DNA of 64,000 nucleotides, taken from Intrasporangiaceae bacterium URHB0013 (GTDB lineage Bacteria > Actinomycetota > Actinomycetes > Actinomycetales > Dermatophilaceae). Shown here in pieces: positions 19,476 through 27,353 of this stretch. The notes under the pieces are model-generated. The model was not told where the DNA came from. It ran no database searches and worked only from the letters and a program-made list of their open reading frames with translations. The stretch spans positions 186,001 through 250,000 of the forward strand of contig KK211150.1 of NCBI GenBank assembly GCA_000620545.1. The letters run 5' to 3'. Each line of letters starts with the position of its first letter. The first letter of the stretch is position 1. Both the position numbers and the translations under genes were made by a program.

Positions 19476-19966
19476 GGGTGCTCGTGCTCTCCGACACCCA
19501 CAGCCCGCGCCGGTGGAAGGCCTGCCCACCGGCGCTGCTGCCGCGGCTCGAGGACGCCGACGTCATCCTGCACGCCGGCGACGTCTGCACCCCCGACGTC
19601 CTCGACCTGTTGGCGACGTTCGCACCCGTGCACGTCGTCCTGGGCAACAACGACGTGCCCGAGGTCGCCGAGTGGGGTGCTCCCGAGACGGTCGAGATCG
19701 AGCTGGAGGGCGTGCGCATCGGGATGATCCACGACAGTGGCCAGCGCCAGGGTCGCACCGCCCGCCTGCGGCGCCGCTTCCCGACCGCTGACCTCGTCGT
19801 CTTCGGGCACTCGCACATCCCGCTCGACGAGACGGGCGACGGCCTGCGCATCCTCAACCCCGGGTCGCCGACCGACCGGCGGCGGCAGCCGGCCGGTACC
19901 TTCGCGCTCCTCGACGTGCGCGACGCGACTCTCGTCGAGGCCCGGATCGAGCAGCTGCCGCACTGA
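19472..19966 (+). CDS. YfcE/MJ0936-family metallophosphoesterase
   Basis: Calcineurin-like phosphodiesterase of 164 residues with the full metal-ligand set: LSDTH, LHAGDV, LGNNDV, MIHDSG (usual GDVCxH slot) and FGHSH. Homologues hydrolyse phosphodiesters such as bis-pNPP; natural substrates are mostly unknown. The GTG start at 19472 overlaps the EVE stop. It converges on the DUF1269 gene with 20 nt between stops. Confidence 0.9.
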   Translation: MRVLVLSDTHSPRRWKACPPALLPRLEDADVILHAGDVCTPDVLDLLATFAPVHVVLGNNDVPEVAEWGAPETVEIELEGVRIGMIHDSGQRQGRTARLRRRFPTADLVVFGHSHIPLDETGDGLRILNPGSPTDRRRQPAGTFALLDVRDATLVEARIEQLPH

Positions 19967-19986
19967 CGCCCGCGTCGAGAACCGGC

Positions 19987-20475
19987 TCAGCGCCCGCCGA
20001 AGGTCTCCATCATGATCTCGCGCTCGCCCGCGGAGAGGTTGGTGGCGATGAGCTTGCTGTGCACGCCGTGGAAGCGCTCGCCCACCCGGTCCAGGTCGCC
20101 CTCCTCGGTGACGAGGAAGAGCGCCGAACTGCCCGGCGTCACCTCCTTGCGGATGGTCTCCAGCTGGTCCTTGCTGATCCCGGCGTCCTCGGTCACCTTG
20201 CTGATGGCGCCGATGGCCGCCCCGACCACCCCACCCACGATCGGGACGAAGAAGAGCGCGCCGGCGAGCACGCCCCACAGGGCGCCCCACCCCGTGCCGC
20301 GCCACTTCTCCTCGTTGCCGTGGCTCGTCGTCGGATGCGACTCGCCCTCGGGCCAGGTGACGACCGCGTGGTCGACGATCTTGAGGAACCCCTCCGCCTG
20401 GCAGTCCTCGAGGACGGACTCGGCCTGCGCGGCGCCGCTCGGGCTGTCGAACTTCCAAACCGTGAAAGCAGCCAT
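19987..20475 (-). CDS. DUF1269 family protein
   Basis: A 162-residue protein with the DUF1269 layout. An N-terminal alpha/beta part (VWKFDSPSGAAQAESVLED) is followed by a Gly/Ala-rich hydrophobic hairpin (GALWGVLAGALFF, then GGVVGAAIGAISK) and then KEVTPGSSALFLVTE. Many members are linked to stress responses; function is not established. ATG at 20475 follows AAGGAGCACGAC. The 164 nt upstream (20476-20639) hold no gene; I see no clear promoter there. Confidence 0.88.
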   Translation of the reverse strand: MAAFTVWKFDSPSGAAQAESVLEDCQAEGFLKIVDHAVVTWPEGESHPTTSHGNEEKWRGTGWGALWGVLAGALFFVPIVGGVVGAAIGAISKVTEDAGISKDQLETIRKEVTPGSSALFLVTEEGDLDRVGERFHGVHSKLIATNLSAGEREIMMETFGGR

Positions 20476-20639
20476 GTCGTGCTCCTTGCCTGGCGCCGCT
20501 GGCCCGGTCGGCCATCCGGCGATGGTTGCGAGTGGTGGCGTCGGAGGCGCGCGCGTCTCCGGGCGCGCCTGTCCACGAGACCAACCCTGCCGCTCGCAGC
20601 CGCTGCGATCCTCCCTCTCACAGGGTGAGGTGTAGCGGT

Positions 20640-21137
20640 TCACCAGCCCCAGGTGCCGGGGCCGCCCTTGAAGGGGCCGACGACGCGGTCGGTGATCCAG
20701 CCTCCGTAGAAGCCGCCGTCCTGCGCCACCACCTGCTCCCCGTCGACGAAGCAGCCGTCCACGAGGGCCGGCATGACGGCGACGTGACCGGCCAGCACGG
20801 CATACGCCGGTACGGGGCTGGGGTAGGTCCACGCGGCCCGGGCCGCGCGCCGCCCGCCACCGACGACGTCGAAGTACGCCGCGCGCCCCTTCCACTCGCA
20901 CACCGTGCTGCCCTCGACGCTCACGAGGACGCCGTCGACGAAGGCGTCGAGCGGCAGGTAGTACGTCGGTGGGTGGCTGGTCTCGAGGACGCGGAGCGCC
21001 GTGCGCGTGCGGGCCACGACGTGGCCGCCGAGGTGCACCTCGACGAGCTCGTCGCTCGGGTCGACCGCAGGCGGGCGCGGGTAGTCCCACACGGACTCCT
21101 GCCCCGGACCGGCCGGTAGCGGCACCGGGCGGCTCAC
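20640..21137 (-). CDS. DUF427 domain protein
   Basis: A 165-residue protein with the DUF427 signature: TYYLPLDAF and STVCEWKGRAAYF, which is the family's WKG motif, with AWTYPSP after it. These small beta-rich proteins are widespread; function unknown. The GTG start at 21137 overlaps the aminotransferase stop (GTGA), so it is co-translated with that gene. A much longer open frame upstream is out-of-frame aminotransferase sequence. Confidence 0.85.
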   Translation of the reverse strand: MSRPVPLPAGPGQESVWDYPRPPAVDPSDELVEVHLGGHVVARTRTALRVLETSHPPTYYLPLDAFVDGVLVSVEGSTVCEWKGRAAYFDVVGGGRRAARAAWTYPSPVPAYAVLAGHVAVMPALVDGCFVDGEQVVAQDGGFYGGWITDRVVGPFKGGPGTWGW

Positions 21138-22366
21138 CGGGCCCCGCCGCAGATCTCCTCGAGCCCGGTCGCGAGCCGGTCGACGTCGTCGGCGTTCGTG
21201 TAGGGCGCGAGGCCCATCCGCAGCCCGCCGGTCGCGCCGAGCCCGAGGTGGTGGCTGCACTCCCACGCGTAGAAGTGCCCGGCCGGGGCGTTCACACCGC
21301 GCTCGGCGAGGGCAGTGCGCAGGTCCTGCGGGTCGTGGCCCGGCGCGGTGACGAGCAACGTCGGGGTGCGGCGCTGCGCGTTGCTGTGTGCCGTCAGGCC
21401 CGGGATGGCGCGCAGTCGCGCCTCGAGCGTGGCGAGGAGGGAGTCCTCGTGCTCCTCGAGGGCCGCGAAGGAGGCGACGAGGCGCTCGCGGCGGGGATGC
21501 GACGGGTCCGTGAGCGCCAGGTCGGCGAGGAAGTCGACGGCTGCGGTCGTGCCGGCGAGCAGCTCGTAGGGCAGGGTGCCGAGCTCGAACCGCTCGGGCA
21601 CGGCGTCGGACGAGGGCAGGAGCTTGGCGGGGTGCAGCGTCTCGAGCAGCGCGGGTGAGGCCGCGAGGACGCCGAGGTGCGGACCGAGGAACTTGTACGG
21701 CGAGCACACCCAGAAGTCGGCGCCGCTCGCCGGCAGGTCGGTGAGCACGTGCGCCGTGGCGTGGACGCCGTCGACCCAGAGCAGTGCGTCGGCGGCGTGG
21801 GCGATCTCGGCGATCGCCGCCACGTCGGGCCGGGTGCCGATGAGGTTCGACGCGGCCGTCACCGCGACGAGACGCGTGCGGTCGGTGACGACCGACCGCA
21901 CTGCCTCGGGTGGCAGCTCACCGGTGACCGGGTCGAAGTCGGCCCAGCGGACGGTGGCGGCCGAGGCCTCGGCGGCGAGCACCCAGGGCCGCACGTTGGC
22001 GTCGTGGTCGAGGCGGCTCACGACGACCTCGTCGCCGGGACCCCAGTCCTTCGAGAGCGTGCGCGCGAGCTGGAAGGTCAGCTCGGTGGCCGAGCGCCCG
22101 AACACGATGCCGTTGGGGTCCGCGGCCAGCAGGTCTCCCATCGCGGTGCGGGCCTCGACGACGACACGGTCGGCCCGGCGCTCGGCCGCCGTCACGCCAC
22201 CGCGGTTCGAGATGGCCGAGGTCAGGGTCTCGACGACCGCCGTCGCCACCGCGTCGGGCACCTGCGACCCGCCGGGGCCGTCGAAGTGCGCCGCGCCCTC
22301 GCGCAGGGCGGGGAAGTGCCAGCGGATCCGGTCGACGTCGTAGGCGGTGGGAGTCAAGGGGGCCAT
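21134..22366 (-). CDS. Class V aminotransferase, cysteine desulfurase-like
   Basis: PLP-dependent enzyme of about 410 residues. The lysine motif is SPYKFLGPHLG; upstream motifs include DGPGGSQVP at the N-terminus, FGRSATELTF, RLDHDANVRPW and WVDGVHATAH. These match the VC1184-like subfamily of cysteine-desulfurase-related proteins, whose substrates are not settled. ATG at 22366 or 22375 could start the protein. It is divergent from the receiver-reductase gene. Confidence 0.85.
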   Translation of the reverse strand: MAPLTPTAYDVDRIRWHFPALREGAAHFDGPGGSQVPDAVATAVVETLTSAISNRGGVTAAERRADRVVVEARTAMGDLLAADPNGIVFGRSATELTFQLARTLSKDWGPGDEVVVSRLDHDANVRPWVLAAEASAATVRWADFDPVTGELPPEAVRSVVTDRTRLVAVTAASNLIGTRPDVAAIAEIAHAADALLWVDGVHATAHVLTDLPASGADFWVCSPYKFLGPHLGVLAASPALLETLHPAKLLPSSDAVPERFELGTLPYELLAGTTAAVDFLADLALTDPSHPRRERLVASFAALEEHEDSLLATLEARLRAIPGLTAHSNAQRRTPTLLVTAPGHDPQDLRTALAERGVNAPAGHFYAWECSHHLGLGATGGLRMGLAPYTNADDVDRLATGLEEICGGAR

Positions 22367-22493
22367 GCACCCCATCCTTGCCCAGCAGCAACGGGAACAG
22401 TCGATCCGGACACGGAGGCCGCTCGTTCGTCCTACCGTCGGACGTGGGGTGGTCGCATCCAGTCCTGCTGCCCGAGCGCGTGAGGGGTGACCC

Positions 22494-24230
22494 GTGACCC
22501 GTCCTCTCCTCCTTGTCGTCGACCCCGACCTCGACGCGCTCTCACGGACCGAGGGCGAGCTGGCCCGCCGCTTCGGCGCGGACTTCCGCGTGCGGGGCGA
22601 GTCCGACAGCACCCTCGCGCTCCAGCAGCTCGAGCTCGCCGCCGACCGTGGCGACCCCGTCGCGCTGGTCCTCGCCGACCCCTGGCTGCCCGGGACCGGC
22701 GGTGCCGAGCTGCTCCGCGCGGTCCGCACGCTGCACCCGGATGCCGCCCGGGCGCTCCTCGTGCCCTGGGGCGCGTGGGCCGACCGTCGCACGGCCGACG
22801 AGATCCTGCGCGGGATGGCGCACGGCGACATCAACTACTACGTCCTCGCACCGTGGACCTCGCCGGACGAGCTCTTCTGCCGCACCGTCTCCGAGTTCGT
22901 CCAGGTCTGGTCCCGGACCGTCGAGAACCGTCTCCGCGAGGTGGTCGTGGTCGGGGCGACCCGGGACCCTCGCGGCCACGCCGTGCGGAGCCTGCTGTCA
23001 CGCAACGGGATCCCGCACGCCTACCTCGACCGGGGCACCCCGGAGGCCGTGGTCGTGCTGCGGTCGATCGCGGCGCCGCATCCGGACGACGCGGAGGGTC
23101 CCCTCGTGATCTGGCTCGCCGCACTCGGCGGGCGGGTGCTGCTCGACCCGACCGATGTCGAGATCTGCGAGGCCTGGGGCATCGGCACCGACCTGCGCAC
23201 CCCGGACGGCGGCGAGCAGGTGGACGACGTCGACCTGCTCATCGTCGGCGCCGGACCGGCCGGCCTCGCGGCCGCCGTCTACGCCTCGTCCGAGGGGCTG
23301 TCGGTGGTCTGCGTCGAGGAGCAGGCGCTCGGCGGCCAGGCCGGCACGAGCTCGCTGATCCGCAACTACCTCGGGTTCTCGCGGGGGCTCTCCGGCGCCG
23401 AGCTCGCCCAACGGGGGTTCCAGCAGGCGTGGGTCTTCGGCGCGAGGTTCGTCCTGACCCGGCGGGTCACCGCGATCGCGCCGGACACCGACGAGTCCGG
23501 GACCGCGCGGTTCCGAGCCACCGTGTCCGGCGTCGGCGAGGTCCGCGCCAGGGCGGTGCTCCTCGCGACCGGCGTCGCGTACCGCCGCCTCGCGATCCCG
23601 GCGCTGGAGGCGCTGACCGGGTCCGGCGTCTACTACGGGGCCAACGTCTCCGAGGCCCACGGCCTGAGGGGCGCACACACCGTCATCGTCGGCGGGGGCA
23701 ACTCGGCGGGCCAGGCCGCGCTCCACCTCCAGCGGTATGCCGCAGACGTGACCCTGGTCGTCCGGACCCCGGACCTGTCCACCACGATGTCGCGCTACCT
23801 CATGGACGAGATCGATGCCTCTCCGACGATCACCGTCGTCCCGGACGCAGAGGTCGTGGACGCGAGCGGCGAGGGGTGGCTGTCCGAGGTCGTCGTCGCC
23901 GACCGCAGCACCGGCGAGCGGCGCGCCATCGCGGCCGACGGCCTCTTCGTCATGATCGGTGCGCTTCCGCACACGTCGTGGCTGCCCGAGGCCGTCGTGC
24001 GCGACCGGTGGGGCTACCTGCTCACCGGGGCGGACGTCCGTGAGGCCGGCGCCTGGCCCCTCGAGCGACCGGCCTGCGCCCACGAGACGTCCGTGCCGGG
24101 GCTCTTCGCGGTGGGTGACGTGCGGGCCGGATCGGTCAAGCGGGTCGCGTCGGCGGTCGGCGAGGGCTCCGTCGTCGTGTCCGAGGTGCACCAGTACCTC
24201 GCCCTCGCCAAGGCTGACCGGCGTGGCTGA
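22494..24230 (+). CDS. Receiver - thioredoxin-like - thioredoxin-reductase-like fusion
   Basis: A 578-residue fusion. Residues 1-125 form a response-regulator receiver: acidic DPD at 10-12 and the phosphoacceptor-position Asp62 (LADPWLPG), but Ala119 replaces the conserved lysine (YVLAPW for the usual KPW). Residues 145-235 resemble a thioredoxin/glutaredoxin fold (VVVGATRDPRG, GIPHAYLDRG). Residues 245-578 are a thioredoxin reductase-type flavoprotein with GAGPAG (252-257), GGQAGTSS, a second GGGNSAG (about 400) and a C-terminal VPGLFAVGD. The redox CxxC normally before the second Rossmann motif is replaced by YYGANVSEA (380-388). The GTG start at 22494 has GAGGGG upstream. Electron acceptor unknown. 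Confidence 0.9.
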   Translation: MTRPLLLVVDPDLDALSRTEGELARRFGADFRVRGESDSTLALQQLELAADRGDPVALVLADPWLPGTGGAELLRAVRTLHPDAARALLVPWGAWADRRTADEILRGMAHGDINYYVLAPWTSPDELFCRTVSEFVQVWSRTVENRLREVVVVGATRDPRGHAVRSLLSRNGIPHAYLDRGTPEAVVVLRSIAAPHPDDAEGPLVIWLAALGGRVLLDPTDVEICEAWGIGTDLRTPDGGEQVDDVDLLIVGAGPAGLAAAVYASSEGLSVVCVEEQALGGQAGTSSLIRNYLGFSRGLSGAELAQRGFQQAWVFGARFVLTRRVTAIAPDTDESGTARFRATVSGVGEVRARAVLLATGVAYRRLAIPALEALTGSGVYYGANVSEAHGLRGAHTVIVGGGNSAGQAALHLQRYAADVTLVVRTPDLSTTMSRYLMDEIDASPTITVVPDAEVVDASGEGWLSEVVVADRSTGERRAIAADGLFVMIGALPHTSWLPEAVVRDRWGYLLTGADVREAGAWPLERPACAHETSVPGLFAVGDVRAGSVKRVASAVGEGSVVVSEVHQYLALAKADRRG

Positions 24231-25656
24231 TCACGCTGCCTCGAGGCCCCGGACGCCTGCGCCGCCCGGGACGGGGGACGTACGCGTGCAGGCGCGGCGC
24301 CGCTTCCTCGTCGGCGCCGCCGCGCTCGCCATACCTCTGGCCGGCCTCGTCGTGCTTCGGCTCTCGGACCAGCTGGACCGGAAGTGGCAGCACGAGTCGA
24401 CACACTTCTGGATCGTGCTCGGCGCAGCCCTGCTCAGCGCGCTCACGGCATACGGCACGGGGGCCGCCGCGGTGCGCCGCGGCGACGTGCGGGTCATGTA
24501 CGTCTCCCTTGCCTTCCTCTCTGCAGCAGGCTTCCTCGGGCTGCATGCCCTTGCGACACCGCACATGCTCGTCGACAGCCCCTCGGCCGGCTTCAACGTC
24601 TCCACGCCGGTCGGCATCGCGATCGGCTCCCTCTTCGCCGTCGCCTCCGTGCGCGAGGTGGCGGCCGACCGCGCGGTCGCCGAGATGCGTCGGGCGAAGG
24701 CGCTGCGGGTCGCCCTCCTCGTGCTCATGGCGGTCTGGGCCGTCGTGTCGCTCCTGCGGCTGCCGCCCTTCGACGTCGGCCCGGGCCCGGCGCCGCTGTC
24801 ACCGCCCATGGTGGTGACCGGGGTGCTCTCCGTCGTCCTCTACAGCGCGACCGCCATCACCTACACCCGCATCTGGTGGCAGCGCGGCGGGTTGCTCCCG
24901 GCGGCCATGGCGGCCTCCATGGTGCTGCTCGCGGAGGCGATGGTCGCCATCGTCTTCGCCCCGAACTGGTACTACACGTGGTGGGAGTGGCACCTGCTCA
25001 TGCTCGCGGCGTTCGCCCTCGTCGCGTGGGGCGCGCAGCAGTCCTGGCACGAGGAGCGGTACGCCGACCTCTACACGGCCGACACCCTCGCCGGGCGTCG
25101 GGAGATGACGATCCTCTTCGCCGACCTCAAGGGGTTCACGACGTTCTCCGAGACGCACGACCCGGCCGAGGTGACCACGATGCTCAACGCGTACTTCACG
25201 GTCGCGATCCCGGCCGTCGTCAAGCGGCACGGCGGCACCATCGACCGCCTCATCGGCGACGCGATCATGGCGACCTTCAACCGGCTCGGCGACCAGTCCG
25301 ACCACGCCCGGCGGGCGGCGCAGGCCGGCCTCGACCTCCAGCTGGAGACGGCCCAGATCGCCGACGAGCACCCCGGCTGGCCACGCTTCCGCGTCGGCGT
25401 CAACAGCGGCGAGGTGCTCGTCAGCGTGCTCGGCAGCGAAGGTGGCCGCACCCACACCGTCATCGGGGACGCCGTCAACGTGGCGTCGCGGATCGAGGGG
25501 CAGGCCCCGGTCGGCCGGGTCGCCGTCACCGCGGACACCCTCGCGATGCTCCCCGGCGCGACGACCGAGCCGCTCGGCGCCCTGGACCTTAAGGGCAAGG
25601 GCGAGCCCATCGAGGCCTTCGTCCTCGTCGCCCTGCCCAACCCCGGTTCGAGGTGA
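24223..25656 (+). CDS. Membrane class III adenylate/guanylate cyclase
   Basis: A 477-residue protein with an N-terminal membrane region of around six hydrophobic segments and a cytoplasmic cyclase domain from about residue 295. Metal-binding aspartates are D301 (FADLKGFTTF) and D346 (GDAIMATF); the nucleotide/transition-state segment is VIGDAVNVASRIEG. The lysine commonly found two or three residues before GDA is Arg here (DRLIGDA). The GTG start at 24223 overlaps the preceding gene by 8 nt, so the cyclase is co-translated with the receiver-reductase fusion, suggesting redox or phosphate signalling into cyclic nucleotide. Its stop codon lies inside a palindrome (25647-25691). Confidence 0.9.
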   Translation: MADHAASRPRTPAPPGTGDVRVQARRRFLVGAAALAIPLAGLVVLRLSDQLDRKWQHESTHFWIVLGAALLSALTAYGTGAAAVRRGDVRVMYVSLAFLSAAGFLGLHALATPHMLVDSPSAGFNVSTPVGIAIGSLFAVASVREVAADRAVAEMRRAKALRVALLVLMAVWAVVSLLRLPPFDVGPGPAPLSPPMVVTGVLSVVLYSATAITYTRIWWQRGGLLPAAMAASMVLLAEAMVAIVFAPNWYYTWWEWHLLMLAAFALVAWGAQQSWHEERYADLYTADTLAGRREMTILFADLKGFTTFSETHDPAEVTTMLNAYFTVAIPAVVKRHGGTIDRLIGDAIMATFNRLGDQSDHARRAAQAGLDLQLETAQIADEHPGWPRFRVGVNSGEVLVSVLGSEGGRTHTVIGDAVNVASRIEGQAPVGRVAVTADTLAMLPGATTEPLGALDLKGKGEPIEAFVLVALPNPGSR

Positions 25657-25691
25657 TGCCGGCACCGATGTGGCTCCGGGATCACCTCGAA
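25647..25691. terminator. Palindrome between convergent genes, same family as the one at 29902
   Basis: TTCGAGGTGAT (25647-25657) is the exact reverse complement of ATCACCTCGAA (25681-25691); the inner part is imperfectly paired. The cyclase TGA is inside the left arm. The arm sequence recurs in the 29902-29945 terminator. Confidence 0.65.
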
Positions 25692-25710
25692 CGACGGGGT
25701 GGAGGCCGGG

Positions 25711-27099
25711 TCAGTCGGCGGCGGGTGGCACGTTGTGGTTGCGGTGGAAGACATTGCCCGGGTCGTGCGCGCGCTTGATGGCGGCGAGCCGGTCGTAGGT
25801 CGACCCGGGGTAGATGCGGTGCACCTGCTCGGGGTGGTCGGGGAGCGAGAAGCCGACATAGGCACCCGGCGTGCCCTGCGCGATGGCCGCGGCGAGGCCC
25901 TCGACCCAGCCCTGCTGCGCCTCGAGCTGCGCCACCTCGCCGACGATCGCCGCGACGTTGAACATCAGCGGCCACTCGCGGTGCGCGTAGGCCGTCGCGT
26001 CGTCCGGGACACGGCCGATGGCGCCGCCGAGCGGCCGCAGCTGCACCACGGTCATCTGCACGCCCGGATCGGCCAGGTGCGCGCTCAGCACGTCGATGAC
26101 GTGGGCCGCGTCGTCCACGCCGAACTCCCGGGCGTAGCCGGTCGTCGAGGTCGCCACCGGATGGTGGTCACCCTGCTCACCTGCGAAGAGGTCGGCATAC
26201 GGCATCGGGCGGACCAGGTCGGCGATCGGTGTGGCGATGCCCCGCAGCCGGGCGATCACGGGCTCGGCCTCCTCGGGAGCTCCGTTGAAGGCGACGAGCG
26301 CGAAGATGACGAGCCGGCCGTGCAGCGTCTCCGGCACGAACGGCATCGGCGGCGCCGGCATGACGTTGAGGATGGCGCCGAGCTGCTCCGGTGCCTCGCC
26401 GACGATGCGGACGGCCTCGGCGACGGTGTGAGGCGTCGCGGGGAGCACGAGGAGGCCGCCGACGATCTGCCCCACCTCGTGGGCCCGGTAGGTGAATCGG
26501 GTCGCGATCCCGACGTTGCCGCCGCCGCCGCGGATGGCCCAGAAGAGGTCGGCGTCGTGCTCCGCGTCGACGTCGTGGATGCTCCCGTCGGCGGTGACCA
26601 CCTGGGCGGCGAGGACGTTGTCGATGGTGAGGCCGTGCGCGCGGCTGAGGAAACCCACTCCCCCGCCGGTCGTGATGCCGCCCACGCCGACGCTGCCGGT
26701 GTCCCCGAAGCCGACCGCGAGGCCGTGCTCGGCCGCCGCTGCCGTGACCGCCCCGGCCGTGACGCCGGTGCCGACGGTGACGGTGCGGCGCTCGACGTCG
26801 ACGTCGATGTCGGCGAGGCCGCTGAGGTCGATGACGAGGCCGCCCTCGACGGTGCCGTGACCCGCGCCGCTGTGGCCGCCGCTGCGGACCGCGATCTCCA
26901 GGCCCTGCTCGACGGCGAAGGTGACGGCCGCGGCGACGTCCCCGGGCGAGGTCACGGTGACCGCGACGTCGGGGACGGCGTCGAGATGGCGGTAGAAGAT
27001 CGAGTGCGCCGCCTCGAACCCGGCGTCGCCGCGCTCGTGGACCGTGCCGCGGACGGCTCGGTGCAGCGCCTCGGTGGTGGTCGTCGTGTCGGTCGTCAT
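25711..27099 (-). CDS. BBE-type FAD-linked oxidoreductase
   Basis: Vanillyl-alcohol/berberine-bridge fold flavoprotein of 462 residues. The N-terminal FAD domain includes RSGGHSGAGHG, whose His is the expected 8-alpha covalent FAD site, and a GGGVGFLSR segment. The position where bicovalent members have Cys reads GDTGSVG, so attachment should be single. IRGGGGNVG follows, and the C-terminal BBE tail (DPGNVFHRNHNVPP) is present. Typical substrates are sugars, alcohols or secondary metabolites; not assignable here. No signal peptide. ATG at 27099. Confidence 0.88.
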   Translation of the reverse strand: MTTDTTTTTEALHRAVRGTVHERGDAGFEAAHSIFYRHLDAVPDVAVTVTSPGDVAAAVTFAVEQGLEIAVRSGGHSGAGHGTVEGGLVIDLSGLADIDVDVERRTVTVGTGVTAGAVTAAAAEHGLAVGFGDTGSVGVGGITTGGGVGFLSRAHGLTIDNVLAAQVVTADGSIHDVDAEHDADLFWAIRGGGGNVGIATRFTYRAHEVGQIVGGLLVLPATPHTVAEAVRIVGEAPEQLGAILNVMPAPPMPFVPETLHGRLVIFALVAFNGAPEEAEPVIARLRGIATPIADLVRPMPYADLFAGEQGDHHPVATSTTGYAREFGVDDAAHVIDVLSAHLADPGVQMTVVQLRPLGGAIGRVPDDATAYAHREWPLMFNVAAIVGEVAQLEAQQGWVEGLAAAIAQGTPGAYVGFSLPDHPEQVHRIYPGSTYDRLAAIKRAHDPGNVFHRNHNVPPAAD

Positions 27100-27321
27100 G
27101 GAAGCATCCTCCGAGCTGAAGCGGACATGAGGTCAAGGGCCCCGGGAGGTCCTCTCACCACTACGTCGATCGGCAGGGCCCGTTCGTGACAGCGACGGCG
27201 TGAGGCCTGCTGTGGCGGGGCGGGTCCAGGAGGTTCGGCTCGGTGGCCATGGGTGGAACCCGTCCTGGAACTGGGGTTGCGTCACCCACGAAAGGCGCAT
27301 AACGTGCACCGAACACCCGGA

Positions 27322-27335
27322 TGTTAACGCTCACA
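27322..27335. promoter_or_regulatory. LacI-type operator upstream of the GH63-like gene
   Basis: TGTTAACGCTCACA fits the LacI/GalR-family half-site pattern TGTnA-CG-TnACA around a central CG. It ends 18 nt before the ATG at 27354 and directly precedes the AAAGGAC ribosome site, a repressing position. Confidence 0.6.
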
Positions 27336-27353
27336 TCCACCAAAGGACAGACG

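Noticed and set aside
20476-20639. SigB-type promoter for the DUF1269 gene
   Set aside because: A stress promoter would make sense, but no convincing -35/-10 pair could be read.
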